Positions 7,474 to 16,085 of a DNA stretch of 39,058 nt are shown here, in pieces. Source of the DNA: Pseudomonadota bacterium (GTDB taxonomy: Bacteria > Pseudomonadota > Gammaproteobacteria > Xanthomonadales > Xanthomonadaceae); assembly GCA_030528565.1 (NCBI GenBank), contig JAUMYP010000020.1, forward strand, positions 1 to 39,058, in the 5' to 3' direction. Below the pieces are notes generated by a model. The model was not told where the DNA came from and did not search any database. It saw only the letters and a list, made by a program, of their open reading frames with translations. Position 1 is the stretch's first letter; each line of letters starts with the position of its first letter. The translations under genes were made by a program, and so were the position numbers.

Positions 7474-9318
7474 ATGTCCATCAAAAATCTTCGCAATATC
7501 GCCATCGTCGCCCACGTTGACCACGGCAAGACCACCCTGGTTGACCAGCTGCTGAAACAATCCCACACCTTTGACGAGCGCACCGTGCTGGCCGAGCGCG
7601 TCATGGACAGCGGCGACATCGAAAAAGAGCGCGGCATCACCATCCTCGCCAAGAACACCGCCATCAAGTGGAAATCGCCCGAGGGCGAGGAATACCGCAT
7701 CAATATCGTCGATACCCCCGGCCACGCCGATTTTGGCGGCGAGGTCGAGCGCGTGCTGTCGATGGTGGACTCGGTGCTGATTCTGGTCGATGCCATGGAC
7801 GGGCCAATGCCGCAGACCCGCTTCGTCACCGAAAAAGCCTTCGCCATGGGCTTCAAGCCGATTGTGGTCATCAACAAGGTGGACCGCCCCGGTGCACGCC
7901 CGGACTGGGTGCTGAACCAGACCTTTGACTTGTTCGACCGCCTCGGCGCCACCGATGAGCAGCTCGACTTCCCGGTGATTTATGCCTCTGGCCTGAACGG
8001 CTATGCCGGGCTGGACGAGAACGTACGCGAAGGCGATATGACGCCGCTGTTCCAGGCCATTATCGAGCATGTGCCGGTGCCGCCGGTCAGCGAGGAAGGC
8101 CCGTTCCAGATGCGCGTCACCAGCCTGGACTACAACAATTATGTCGGCGTGATTGGCATTGGTCGCATCCAGCGCGGCAAGGTGCGCAGCAACATGCCGG
8201 TGACGGTGATTGATGTTGATGGCAAGACCCGCAACGGCAAGGTGCTGCAAGTGCTGGGCTTTATGGGGCTGGACCGTATCGAAGTGAACGAGGCGCAGGC
8301 CGGTGACATCATCGCCTTCTCCGGCATCGAAAAGCTCGGCATCAGTGAAACCCTGTGCGACCCCGCAGCGGTGGAACAATTGCCGGTACTGAGCGTGGAC
8401 GAGCCGACCATCTCCATGACCTTCCAAGTCAATGACTCGCCATTTGCCGGCAACAAGGACCGCAGCGGCGGCAAATTCCTCACCAGCCGCCAGCTGCGCG
8501 ACCGGCTGATGCGCGAAACCCAGCACAACGTCGCGCTGCGGGTGGAGGACACCAATGATGCCGACAAATTCAAGGTCAGCGGCCGTGGCGAGTTGCACCT
8601 GTCCATCCTCATCGAAACCATGCGCCGCGAAGGCTATGAACTGGCGGTATCGCGCCCCGAGGTCATCATCCGCGAAATCGACGGCGTGGTGCAGGAGCCG
8701 TATGAGCAACTGGTGGTCGATTTGGAGGAGGAATACCAGGGCGGCGTGATGGCGCGATTGGGCGAGCGCAAGGCGCTGCTGCAAAACATGGTGCCCGATG
8801 GCAAGGGCCGGGTGCGTATGGAGTTCATCATCCCGGCGCGCGGCCTGATTGGCTTCCAGACCGAATTCAAGACCCTGACCTCAGGCAGCGGCCTGCTGTT
8901 CCATGTGTTCGACCACTACGGCCCGAAAACCGAAGGCGCCATTGGCCAGCGCCAGAACGGCGTGCTGATTTCCAACGACACCGGCACTTCCACCGCCTAT
9001 GCACAGATGGCGATGCAGGAGCGTGGCCGGCTGTTTGTCGAGCCGCAGGAAGAAATCTACGAAGGCCAGCTGGTCGGCATCCATGCCAAGGACAACGACC
9101 TCACCGTCAACGCCCTGCGCGCCAAGCAGCTCACCAACTTCCGCGCCTCGGGCAAGGACGATGCGCTGGCGCTGACGCCGCCCGTGAAATTCTCGCTGGA
9201 GCAGGCATTGGAGTTCATCGACGATGACGAGCTGGTAGAAGTAACCCCGAAGCAAATCCGCCTGCGCAAGAAACTGCGTAGCGAAACCGACCGCAAACGC
9301 GCCAGTCGCGCTGGTTGA
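7474..9318 (+). CDS. typA: Ribosome-binding translational GTPase TypA/BipA
   Basis: 614 residues from the ATG at 7474, where MSIKNLRNIAIVAHVDHGKT matches the family start; an upstream extension of the same open frame has no family similarity. The G domain holds G1 (AHVDHGKTT), the switch I ERGITI, DTPGHADF and NKVD. The EF-G-like domains and the TypA-specific C-terminus (GLIGFQTEFKTLTSG, TPKQIRLRKK) follow. TypA associates with 70S ribosomes and helps 50S assembly, especially at low temperature and under stress. It stands alone, divergent from the macro-domain gene. Confidence 0.98.
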   Translation: MSIKNLRNIAIVAHVDHGKTTLVDQLLKQSHTFDERTVLAERVMDSGDIEKERGITILAKNTAIKWKSPEGEEYRINIVDTPGHADFGGEVERVLSMVDSVLILVDAMDGPMPQTRFVTEKAFAMGFKPIVVINKVDRPGARPDWVLNQTFDLFDRLGATDEQLDFPVIYASGLNGYAGLDENVREGDMTPLFQAIIEHVPVPPVSEEGPFQMRVTSLDYNNYVGVIGIGRIQRGKVRSNMPVTVIDVDGKTRNGKVLQVLGFMGLDRIEVNEAQAGDIIAFSGIEKLGISETLCDPAAVEQLPVLSVDEPTISMTFQVNDSPFAGNKDRSGGKFLTSRQLRDRLMRETQHNVALRVEDTNDADKFKVSGRGELHLSILIETMRREGYELAVSRPEVIIREIDGVVQEPYEQLVVDLEEEYQGGVMARLGERKALLQNMVPDGKGRVRMEFIIPARGLIGFQTEFKTLTSGSGLLFHVFDHYGPKTEGAIGQRQNGVLISNDTGTSTAYAQMAMQERGRLFVEPQEEIYEGQLVGIHAKDNDLTVNALRAKQLTNFRASGKDDALALTPPVKFSLEQALEFIDDDELVEVTPKQIRLRKKLRSETDRKRASRAG

Positions 9319-9389
9319 TAAAAGGCTTTGCCTTGCAAGCGTGCAGTGATTAGAATACTGCAGCTCGCATGGCAAGCTCATGCGCTCCC

Positions 9390-9482
9390 GGAGAGGTGTC
9401 CGAGTGGTTGAAGGAGCACGCCTGGAAAGTGTGTAAGCGTCTAAACCGCGCTTCGGGGGTTCGAATCCCCCTCTCTCCGCCA
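9390..9482 (+). tRNA. tRNA-Ser(GGA)
   Basis: A 93-base tRNA with acceptor GGAGAGG / CCTCTCC, D-loop GAGTGGTTGAAGG, anticodon loop CTGGAAA (anticodon GGA), a long class II variable arm, T-loop GTTCGAATCC and an encoded CCA. It reads UCC/UCU. It is followed by its own terminator and then decayed mobile DNA. Confidence 0.98.
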
Positions 9483-9495
9483 GTTATCCAAATAA

Positions 9496-9518
9496 GCCCC
9501 TGGTTTCAGGGGCTTTTC
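9496..9518 (+). terminator. Terminator of tRNA-Ser
   Basis: Stem GCCCCTG / CAGGGGC with a 4-base loop and a TTTTC tail, 14 bases after the tRNA. Confidence 0.85.
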
Positions 9519-9542
9519 TATGGCAATTCCTAGCCCTTACCA

Positions 9543-9635
9543 AGAGCCTGTTCAAGGTATCTTCTCGGTACCCGCAAGTGCACCCCATATGCAGGGGCAA
9601 GGTGTGCAAGCCCCTGTACATGGGGTGCCTTGCCC
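9543..9635 (-). repeat. Hairpin-bearing dispersed repeat, copy 1
   Basis: The segment matches 37167-37276. It shares the start AGAGCCTG-TCAAGG, the core TCTTCTCGG-ACCCGCAAGTG and the end GTGCCTTGCCC. Its centre forms a long hairpin with 19-base arms (9580-9598 and 9610-9628, two mismatches) and an 11-base loop. It lies directly behind the tRNA-Ser terminator. Short frames through it (with residues like PRRYLEQAL) are not credible proteins. Confidence 0.7.
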
Positions 9636-9639
9636 ACAG

Positions 9640-9885
9640 TGCTTGAAGCGATAACAAACTTCGACCAGGTGAAAGGTAGAAGTATTGGCGCATATAGTCC
9701 CAGCCTATAACGGCCCGCCCTATCTTCTTGCCACACGGCCACCATAGGCACGCTCCGTGGTGCGCGTTCGGCGACAATCTGTCCCACTTCCTGCAACGAA
9801 GAAACCCCGCTTTCGGCAGGGCTTTGGTGAAGTGTTTCAATTCCAGCATCTTCCGGGAACAGCATCTCCCGAATTTCTTGCCACC
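9640..9885. other. Unassigned segment between the repeat and the IS5 remnant
   Basis: About 245 bases with overlapping open frames on the minus strand, none resembling a known protein and none with a ribosome site. It probably belongs to the decayed mobile DNA on either side, but I cannot assign it. Confidence 0.4.
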
Positions 9886-10008
9886 TCATTGCCACCACTT
9901 GCATCCGTGCTCGGCCATATAAAGGATGGTATTGAGTACCTGAAGATTGCTCAAAGACACGTTGCCGCGTCGTTCTGGCAGGCTGTATTCAACCAAGGGA
10001 ACTATTCT
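9886..10008 (-). mobile_element. IS5-family transposase remnant (N-terminal fragment)
   Basis: Minus-strand translation gives VEYSLPERRGNVSLSNLQ followed by VLNTILYMAEHGCKWW and a stop. This matches the N-terminal pattern of IS5-family transposases (RGNVSLSNLQVLNAILYVAEHGCKW). Only about 35 codons remain, and the DDE catalytic part is missing, so it is inactive. Terminal inverted repeats were not found. Confidence 0.75.
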
Positions 10009-10087
10009 GCAGCGATTTCCATGCCGCTAGTTTGGCATCAAGCCCACTGGAAACCCATTAGCGTTAACACCCCTAAACATAAAGCAA

Positions 10088-10113
10088 CAAACCCCGGTAA
10101 AAACCAGGGTTTG
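10088..10113 (-). terminator. Terminator of the bTHX gene
   Basis: Arms CAAACCCTGG / CCGGGGTTTG (one mismatch) with a 6-base loop, followed on the minus strand by TTGCTTTA. It lies about 50 bases past the stop. Confidence 0.7.
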
Positions 10114-10165
10114 CCAATAGTCCGACTTCTCGGCCAAGCCGGAAGCTTTTCATCAAGCCGCCAAC

Positions 10166-10327
10166 TCAAGCAGATTTACTGACCTTTTTGTTCACAGTAC
10201 GCTTGCCTGCCTTGACCACCGGGGCAGCGGCAGAGCCCGCAGCCTTGGTGATGGCCTTCGGACGCACATTGCCGTAACTGCAGTTATAACGCTTGCCTTT
10301 GGCGGTCTTGCGGTCGCCTTTGCCCAT
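10166..10327 (-). CDS. 30S ribosomal protein bTHX
   Basis: A 53-residue, highly basic protein starts MGKGDRKTAKGKRYNCSYGN, matching the bTHX pattern (MGKGDxKTxxGKRxxGxYG). bTHX is a small peptide lodged in the head of the 30S subunit in Thermus and present in several proteobacteria. AGGAG lies 8 bases before the ATG. The C-terminal half (KAAGSAAAPVVKAGKRTV, then NKKVSKSA) is an Ala/Lys-rich extension longer than the Thermus form. It is a single gene behind MerC with its own terminator. Confidence 0.88.
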   Translation of the reverse strand: MGKGDRKTAKGKRYNCSYGNVRPKAITKAAGSAAAPVVKAGKRTVNKKVSKSA

Positions 10328-10415
10328 GGTAATTGCTCCTGATGGATGTTGGCCTGCGCCATTGCGCAGGGAGTGGAAAAGTAAACGCGAAGCCTAACAC
10401 AAAGCCGGGCAGCAA

Positions 10416-10850
10416 TCAGCCCTGATTTTTTGTCACTGCCAGCACCCCGGCACGATGCGTCAGACGCATATTGGTCAAATGCGCCAATGCCAGCAACACC
10501 CCGCCTGGCACCATCAGTCCCCAGTGCAGCCAGGCATATGGCTGCGCATGCCCGTGCGCATGGAACGGCCCGAAAGCGCCAAACCACAGCAGCAGCAGTG
10601 CTGGCAGCAGCAAGCCCCAGGCATGATAGGCACGATGGCGGCGCCAGCCGATCGTCAAGGTGGTGGCCGCCAGCACGGTGGCAAAGACTACTACCCCCTG
10701 ATCGATATCCACCCAGCCCTGGCTGCCAAGCCCCAGGGTTGGCAGCAGCGCCAGCAGCACCGGCAATGCCGCGCAGTGGACTGCGCACAGCATGGATGCG
10801 GCAAAGCCGATGCGGTCAGCAGTTTGCAGGCGTGTTCCTGGTTGCGCCAT
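10416..10850 (-). CDS. MerC-domain inner-membrane protein
   Basis: 144 residues with four predicted transmembrane helices (about 12-40, 49-66, 75-95, 105-125) and the MerC-like metal motif CAVHCAALPVL near residues 22-32. A His-rich loop (FHAHGHAQPYAWLH) lies between helices. The MerC family was first known as mercuric-ion transporters, but no mer genes are present. Its position, divergent from a zinc-type TonB receptor with a Zur-box-like site between them, suggests zinc handling instead. The start MAQPGTR is the first Met after the intergenic region; the metal specificity is inferred. Confidence 0.85.
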   Translation of the reverse strand: MAQPGTRLQTADRIGFAASMLCAVHCAALPVLLALLPTLGLGSQGWVDIDQGVVVFATVLAATTLTIGWRRHRAYHAWGLLLPALLLLWFGAFGPFHAHGHAQPYAWLHWGLMVPGGVLLALAHLTNMRLTHRAGVLAVTKNQG

Positions 10851-11003
10851 GTTTTAAGTCCAGCCCTAGATGTGGTGAATTCCGAGGTGGCCGCGCCTTG
10901 TATTGCCACTTCTGCCTTGCATGAAGCACCTTTTAAATCAGCCAGTTGCACACACAATCTGGCTAACGATGCTTCATCTCCCCAGTGCAGCTCTTGCCTG
11001 AAG

Positions 11004-11026
11004 GACAGATAACAATATAACATTTG
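11004..11026 (+). promoter_or_regulatory. Zur-box-like operator
   Basis: The right half ATATAACATTT fits the gammaproteobacterial Zur consensus GAAATGTTATAATATAACATTTC exactly, and 16 of 23 positions agree overall. It lies 31 bases before the TonB receptor ATG, a position suitable for repression by the Zur encoded at 13377-13868. Confidence 0.65.
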
Positions 11027-11057
11027 CTACCTTGTAACCACTACTCTACAACAAAGC

Positions 11058-13265
11058 ATGACGAAAATCCTCCCCCTCCCCCCGCGTCGCCATCTTCTGA
11101 CCCATGCGCTGCTGCTTGCCCTGGCTGTCCCGGCTGCCGGCTTTGCGCAAAGCCACGACCAGCATCGCAGCCCGGCACATGACCTGCTGGACAAGGTGAA
11201 AGTCACCGCCACGCCGCTGCACCAGACTGCCGAGGACCTGGCGCGGCCGGTCGATGTGCTGGCAGGCGAGCGTCTTGATGAAGAAAAGGCCGCCACCCTT
11301 GGCGGCAGCCTTGAGCGCCTGCCGGGCATTCAAAGCTCTTACTTTGGCCCGGGTGTGGGCCGGCCCATCATCCGCGGCCTTGACGGTGCGCGCGTACAGG
11401 TATTGAACAGCGGCACCGGCAGTGGCGATGTGTCCACCGTCAGCATTGACCATGCGGTCAGCATCGAGCCGTTCATGGCCAACCGCATTGAAGTGTTGAA
11501 AGGCCCGGCCGCCCTGCTGTACGGCAGTGGCGCGATTGGCGGCGCCGTCAACGTGGTGGATGGCCGCAGCCCCGATGCGCTGCTGGAAGCACCGTTCTCT
11601 GGCCGTGTGGAGCTGCGCGGCGGCAATGTCAATGCCGAGCGCACCGGCATGTTCCGCCTTGATGGCAGCACCGCCAGCAGTGGCAGCGGCTGGGTCTTCC
11701 ATGCCGACGGCCTGTTGCGCGAAACCGGCGACATCAAAATTCCGGGGCACGCTGTCAGCGCCGAGCACGCCAAGGAACATGGTGAGAAGCGAGATGCCGC
11801 CAACTGGGGCAAGCTCACCAACAGCGCCACCCGCACTGCCAGTGCCGGCCTTGGTGTGAGCTATATCGGTGAGCGCGGTCACTTCGGCATCAATACCAGC
11901 CTGTATAACAGCCGTTATGGCGTTCCCGGTCACAGTCATGCCGACCATGGGCACGGGCATGGGCACGGACACGATGAAGAAGCCCACGAGGTAACCATCC
12001 GCCTGGATCAGCGCCGTCACGAGCTGCATGGCGGCCTGAATGACCTTGGCATCTTCAAGACCTTGCGTTTCAAATACGCCCATACCGACTACACCCATAC
12101 CGAGCACGAAGGGGATGAAATCGGCACCGTGTTCAACAACAAGACCCACGAAGGACGTATCGAGCTGGTACATCAAGATATCGCCGGCTGGCAAGGCGCC
12201 TTCGGCCTGCAGGGCGTTCGCCGCAACTTTGATGCTACCGGCGCCGAGGCTTTCGTCCCGCACAACCGCAGTCGTGACCTTGGCCTGTTCTGGCTGGGAC
12301 AGCGCGACTTCGGCCCGGTCAGGGTCGAACTTGGCCTGCGTCACGACCGCAGTGATATCGAAGCCGAGCCGGTCGCCCTGCTGCCACGCCGCCAGAATCA
12401 GCGCGATTTCCGCACCACCCATGCCTCGGCAGCCCTGCGCTGGAATATCAATGATGCCTTCAGCCTGCAATTGGGGCTGGATCGCGCGCAGCGTGCGCCA
12501 ACGGCCGAAGAGCTTTATTCCAATGGCTTCCACGTTGCCACCGGGATGATTGAGGTCGGTGATGACAAGCTGCAACGCGAAACCGTCAACCGTATTGAAC
12601 TGGGCGCACGCTGGCGTGGTGACCGCATCAAGCTGCAAGCCACCGGGTTCTATGCCGACTACAAAGACTACATCTACCAGAGCTATCTCAACCTGACCGC
12701 CACCCGAATCCTGCGTGACCACGGCACGCCGGTGCTGCTGTGGGCTCAGGACGATGCCCGCCTGCATGGGTTTGAAATCGAATCAACCTTTACCCTGGTT
12801 GACAACGATAGCGGCCACTTCGACCTGCGCCTGTTCGGCGATACCGTCCGTGGCCGCCTGCGCGGCAATGATATCCACGAGCGACGCATCCGCATCCTGC
12901 ACGGCGACCACACCCATAACCGCCGCGCCTGGCTGGTGGAAGGTGGCAACCTGCCGCGCATTGCCCCGATGCGCGCTGGCGCCGAACTGCGCTGGGAAGC
13001 GCCAAGCTGGCGCGCGGCGTTGAGTGGCACCCGGGTATTCCGCCAGGACCGTGTTGCCAACAACGAATCCGGCACTGCGGGCTATACCTGGGTAAACGCC
13101 CACCTCGCCTGGCATGGCGATACCGCCAGTGGCAAGGGCTGGGAAGTGTTTGTCGATGGCCGCAACCTGCTCAACAAGGAAGCGCGCGTGCATACCTCGT
13201 ACCTGAAAGACCTCGCACCCCTGCCGGGTCGTGGTTATGTGGCCGGTGTACGTTTCTTCTTCTGA
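11058..13265 (+). CDS. znuD: TonB-dependent outer-membrane receptor, ZnuD-like (zinc)
   Basis: 735 residues with a signal peptide (cleavage near AGFAQS, about 30), a plug domain at about 45-165 (VKVTATP as the TonB-box region, VGRPIIRGLDGARVQVLNSG, IEVLKGPAALLYGSGAIGG) and a beta-barrel ending in GYVAGVRFFF with the terminal aromatic. A metal-catching external loop near residues 295-312 is extremely His-rich (HSHADHGHGHGHGHDEEAH). In Neisseria, ZnuD has the same loop and imports zinc under Zur control. The operator-like site and downstream zur support zinc uptake. The start follows a weak ribosome site, and the symbol is by analogy. Confidence 0.88.
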   Translation: MTKILPLPPRRHLLTHALLLALAVPAAGFAQSHDQHRSPAHDLLDKVKVTATPLHQTAEDLARPVDVLAGERLDEEKAATLGGSLERLPGIQSSYFGPGVGRPIIRGLDGARVQVLNSGTGSGDVSTVSIDHAVSIEPFMANRIEVLKGPAALLYGSGAIGGAVNVVDGRSPDALLEAPFSGRVELRGGNVNAERTGMFRLDGSTASSGSGWVFHADGLLRETGDIKIPGHAVSAEHAKEHGEKRDAANWGKLTNSATRTASAGLGVSYIGERGHFGINTSLYNSRYGVPGHSHADHGHGHGHGHDEEAHEVTIRLDQRRHELHGGLNDLGIFKTLRFKYAHTDYTHTEHEGDEIGTVFNNKTHEGRIELVHQDIAGWQGAFGLQGVRRNFDATGAEAFVPHNRSRDLGLFWLGQRDFGPVRVELGLRHDRSDIEAEPVALLPRRQNQRDFRTTHASAALRWNINDAFSLQLGLDRAQRAPTAEELYSNGFHVATGMIEVGDDKLQRETVNRIELGARWRGDRIKLQATGFYADYKDYIYQSYLNLTATRILRDHGTPVLLWAQDDARLHGFEIESTFTLVDNDSGHFDLRLFGDTVRGRLRGNDIHERRIRILHGDHTHNRRAWLVEGGNLPRIAPMRAGAELRWEAPSWRAALSGTRVFRQDRVANNESGTAGYTWVNAHLAWHGDTASGKGWEVFVDGRNLLNKEARVHTSYLKDLAPLPGRGYVAGVRFFF

Positions 13266-13284
13266 TAGAAACGCTGATGCCAGT

Positions 13285-13319
13285 AAAACAAACGGGGCGC
13301 GATGCGCCCCGTTTGTTTT
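13285..13319. terminator. Bidirectional terminator between the receptor gene and zur
   Basis: A perfect 16-bp stem AAAACAAACGGGGCGC / GCGCCCCGTTTGTTTT with a 3-base loop gives T-rich tails on both strands. It serves the converging receptor and zur genes. Confidence 0.9.
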
Positions 13320-13376
13320 GCCATCTAGCTCACCGCATTCTGCGTACAGCTTGACTGCATCGCCCAATCTTTGACC

Positions 13377-13868
13377 TCAACCGGCGCAGCGTTCGCACAG
13401 GCCGTGCACTTCCAGCACTTGCCGCTGCGGCATGAAGCCCAGTGCGCGGGCACGTGATTCCAGTGCGCTGACGACTTCGGCATCTTCCAGCTCCACTGCC
13501 CTGTGGCAACGGTCGCAAATAAGAAACGGCACCGAGTGCTGGGCGGCATCGGGGTGATGGCAGGCCACGAAGGCATTGATGGATTCGAGCTTGTGTACAA
13601 AGCCGTTCATCATCAAAAAATCCAGCGCGCGATACACCGTAGGCGGTGCTGCCGCCCCGGGGCCATCGCTCATGCGCACCTTGTCCAGCAGGTCGTAGGC
13701 CTTGATGGGCTGTCCGGTTTCCTCGGCAATCAGGCGCAGCACATGGGCGCGAATCGGCGTCAGGCGCAGACCGCGCTGCGCGCAGGCGCGCTCAACGGCG
13801 GCGATAAAGTCTGCCGCATCGTGGACATGGTGCTCGGGTGAAGTACAGTGCTGGTGCGTCTGGCTCAT
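13377..13868 (-). CDS. zur: Zinc-uptake regulator, Fur family
   Basis: 163 residues from MSQTHQHC. The His-rich start is followed by the winged helix (LRLTPIRAHVLRLIAEE, PPTVYRALDFLM) and the dimer/metal domain with HHPDAAQHSVPFLICDRC. The C-terminal pair CERC with the earlier CDRC makes the structural zinc site (Cys4) of Zur. It represses zinc-import genes when zinc is plentiful. An upstream extension of the frame runs into gltX, so the ATG at 13868, 31 bases past the gltX stop, is preferred. It is probably in one transcript with gltX. Confidence 0.92.
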   Translation of the reverse strand: MSQTHQHCTSPEHHVHDAADFIAAVERACAQRGLRLTPIRAHVLRLIAEETGQPIKAYDLLDKVRMSDGPGAAAPPTVYRALDFLMMNGFVHKLESINAFVACHHPDAAQHSVPFLICDRCHRAVELEDAEVVSALESRARALGFMPQRQVLEVHGLCERCAG

Positions 13869-13899
13869 GCGGGCATAATGCCGCGAGCCGTCCGGTGAC

Positions 13900-15300
13900 T
13901 CAAGCCGGGATTTTGGCAAGCGCCGCATCAATCCGGCGCAGCGCCCCGTCCTGGCCTGCCAGATACACGGTATGCGAGATATCCGGGCTGACCTGGGTGC
14001 CGGTGATGGCCACCCGCAGCGCCGGGGCAATTTTGCCCATGCCAAGCCCCAGGCTTGCAGCGGTGACCTTGAGCGCCGTAGCCACGGTTTCCTGCTGCCA
14101 GTCGGTCACCGCCGCCAGTTGCGCGCGCACTGCCGCCAGCGGCGCACGTGCGCTTTCCACCAAATGCTTGGCAACCGCCGCCTCATCGTATTGGCTCAGT
14201 GGCTGGTACCAGACAGCGGCTTTCTCGGCCATGTCCTTCAGGGTCTGCACTCGCTCGCGCAGGGCGATGACCACATCCTTGGGCGCCGGGCCTTGCTGCA
14301 AGTCGTAGCCACATTGCTGGAGATGCCAAAGCAGGTGCCGGGCCACGTCTTCGGGCGCATCGTTTTTCAGGTATTGCTGGTTGAGCCAGCCAAGCTTGGC
14401 GGCATCAAGCCGTGAAGCCTTGGCGTTGACATCCTTGAGCTCAAACAGCGCAATCATTTCGTCGATGGAGAAGATTTCCTGGTCGCCATGCGACCAGCCC
14501 AGGCGTACCAGGTAGTTCAAGAGCGCATGCGGCAGGTAGCCGGCATCGCGGTATTGCATCACATCGGCCGCGCCGGTGCGCTTGCTGAGCTTGGCGCCGG
14601 ACTCATCCAGAATCATCGGCAGATGCGCAAACAGCGGCGGCGTTTTGCCCAGTGCCTGATACAGGTTGATTTGCCGGGGCGTATTGTTGACATGGTCATC
14701 GCCGCGCACCACATGGGTGATGCCCATGTCCATATCGTCCACCACCACCGCAAAATTGTAGGTGGCGTAACCATCGGGGCGGAAAATCACCAGGTCATCG
14801 AGTTCGCTGTTCTGCCATTCGATGCGGCCTTTCACCAGGTCGTCGAACACCACGCTGCCGCTGTCCGGATTGCGGAAGCGAATCACCCGGTTGGGGTCAT
14901 CACGCCAGGGGGCGTTTTCATCGCGGTACTTGCCGCGATAACGCGGCTTCTCGCCGGCAGCCATCGCCGCCTCGCGCATTGCATCGAGTTCTTCGCGACT
15001 TTCGTAGGCGTAATAGGCCTTGCCCTCGGCCAGCAGTTGCTCGGCCACTTCCCTGTAACGCTCAAGGCGCTGGGTCTGGTAAATCGGGCCTTCGTCATAG
15101 GACAGCCCCAGCCAGTCCATCGCCTGCAAGATGGCATCAATCGCCGCCTGGGTACTGCGCTCACGGTCGGTATCCTCGATGCGCAGCACGAACTGGCCTC
15201 CGGCACGGCGCGCGGCCAGCCAGCAATACAGGGCGGTACGGGCGCCACCAATATGCAGATAGCCGGTGGGAGAAGGCGCAAAGCGGGTACGGATGGTCAT
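13900..15300 (-). CDS. gltX: Glutamyl-tRNA synthetase
   Basis: 466 residues from [20 protein letters not shown]. This contains the class I HIGH-type motif (YLHIG). The KMSKS equivalent is KLSKRTGA. It charges tRNA-Glu in the cytoplasm. The open frame extends 14 codons further upstream, but the family begins at [11 protein letters not shown], so 15300 is chosen. Length is normal. It is divergent from lpxH with 55 bases between, and zur follows in the same direction. Confidence 0.97.
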   Translation of the reverse strand: MTIRTRFAPSPTGYLHIGGARTALYCWLAARRAGGQFVLRIEDTDRERSTQAAIDAILQAMDWLGLSYDEGPIYQTQRLERYREVAEQLLAEGKAYYAYESREELDAMREAAMAAGEKPRYRGKYRDENAPWRDDPNRVIRFRNPDSGSVVFDDLVKGRIEWQNSELDDLVIFRPDGYATYNFAVVVDDMDMGITHVVRGDDHVNNTPRQINLYQALGKTPPLFAHLPMILDESGAKLSKRTGAADVMQYRDAGYLPHALLNYLVRLGWSHGDQEIFSIDEMIALFELKDVNAKASRLDAAKLGWLNQQYLKNDAPEDVARHLLWHLQQCGYDLQQGPAPKDVVIALRERVQTLKDMAEKAAVWYQPLSQYDEAAVAKHLVESARAPLAAVRAQLAAVTDWQQETVATALKVTAASLGLGMGKIAPALRVAITGTQVSPDISHTVYLAGQDGALRRIDAALAKIPA

Positions 15301-15355
15301 GGCAAGCTCTTGTGAAACGCAGGCCGCGCATTTTAGCTGCACTTACAATGCGCGG

Positions 15356-16084
15356 ATGAGCGCATTGTTTATCTCCGACCTGCATCTGGAAGATGCCCGC
15401 CCCGAAACCACGGCGCTGTTTCGCCGTTTTCTGCATGAAGAAGCGTCTCATGCGCGTGCGCTTTATATCCTTGGCGACTTGTTCGAGGCCTGGGTAGGTG
15501 ATGACGACCCCAGTGCCAGCGGCGCGGAAGTGGCCGAGCTATTGCAGCAGACGGCAGCACGCGGCACGGCGCTGTATTTCATCCACGGCAACCGTGATTT
15601 CCTGCTGGGCGAGGATTACGCCCGGCGTTGCCGGATGCGCCTGCTGCCCGACCCGGCAGTGATTGTGGTGCAGGGCATGCCTATCTTGCTGGGGCATGGT
15701 GACTTGCTGTGCACCGACGATACGGCCTATCAGCAGTTCCGCGCCATGAGCCGCACCCCGGCCTGGCGGGCGAGTTTTCTTGCCCAGCCGCTGGCTGCAC
15801 GCCTGGCGTTTGCCCAGCAGGCGCGCCAGGCCAGCCGCGCCCGCTATGGCGAGCTGCAGGCCGATGGCAGTGCCGAGGCGATTACCGATGTCAGCCCGGC
15901 CAGCGTGCACACGAGCTTTGAGCGTTTTGGCATCAGCTGCATGATTCACGGCCATACCCACCGCCCGGCGCATCATGATGAAGGCCAGGGCCGCCAGCGC
16001 ATCGTACTGGGCGACTGGTACGGCCAGGGTTTCTGCTATGCCCGCAGCCACGGCGGGCAAGTGGAATTATTGCGCTATGGCTGA
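15356..16084 (+). CDS. lpxH: UDP-2,3-diacylglucosamine diphosphatase
   Basis: 242 residues of the calcineurin-like metallophosphatase fold. Metal ligands are seen in FISDLHLEDARPE, ILGDLFEAWVGDD, FIHGNRDFLLG, GHGDLLCTDD and HGHTHRP. It removes UMP from UDP-2,3-diacylglucosamine to give lipid X in lipid A synthesis at the inner membrane. The start at 15356 gives MSALFISDLHLE, matching the family; the longer frame reads into gltX. It converges on the DUF455 gene with one base between their stops. Confidence 0.95.
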   Translation: MSALFISDLHLEDARPETTALFRRFLHEEASHARALYILGDLFEAWVGDDDPSASGAEVAELLQQTAARGTALYFIHGNRDFLLGEDYARRCRMRLLPDPAVIVVQGMPILLGHGDLLCTDDTAYQQFRAMSRTPAWRASFLAQPLAARLAFAQQARQASRARYGELQADGSAEAITDVSPASVHTSFERFGISCMIHGHTHRPAHHDEGQGRQRIVLGDWYGQGFCYARSHGGQVELLRYG

Positions 16085-16085
16085 A

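Noticed and set aside
7312-8784. A 490-codon frame opposite typA
   Set aside because: It is the antisense of a highly conserved GTPase, with a composition typical of shadow frames.
9530-9904. A 124-codon protein behind tRNA-Ser
   Set aside because: The frame crosses the hairpin repeat and reaches the IS5 remnant, has no ribosome site, and the IS5 match is in a different frame.
9390-10165. Genomic island integrated at tRNA-Ser
   Set aside because: No integrase gene and no direct repeat of the tRNA 3' end were found; the region is only a few hundred bases of decayed elements.
10416-10850. Mercury-resistance operon
   Set aside because: Only a MerC-like domain is present; merA, merT, merP and merR are absent, and the neighbours are zinc genes.
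11046-12767. A 573-codon frame opposite the TonB receptor
   Set aside because: It has no ribosome site or family similarity and is explained by the third-position GC bias of the receptor gene.
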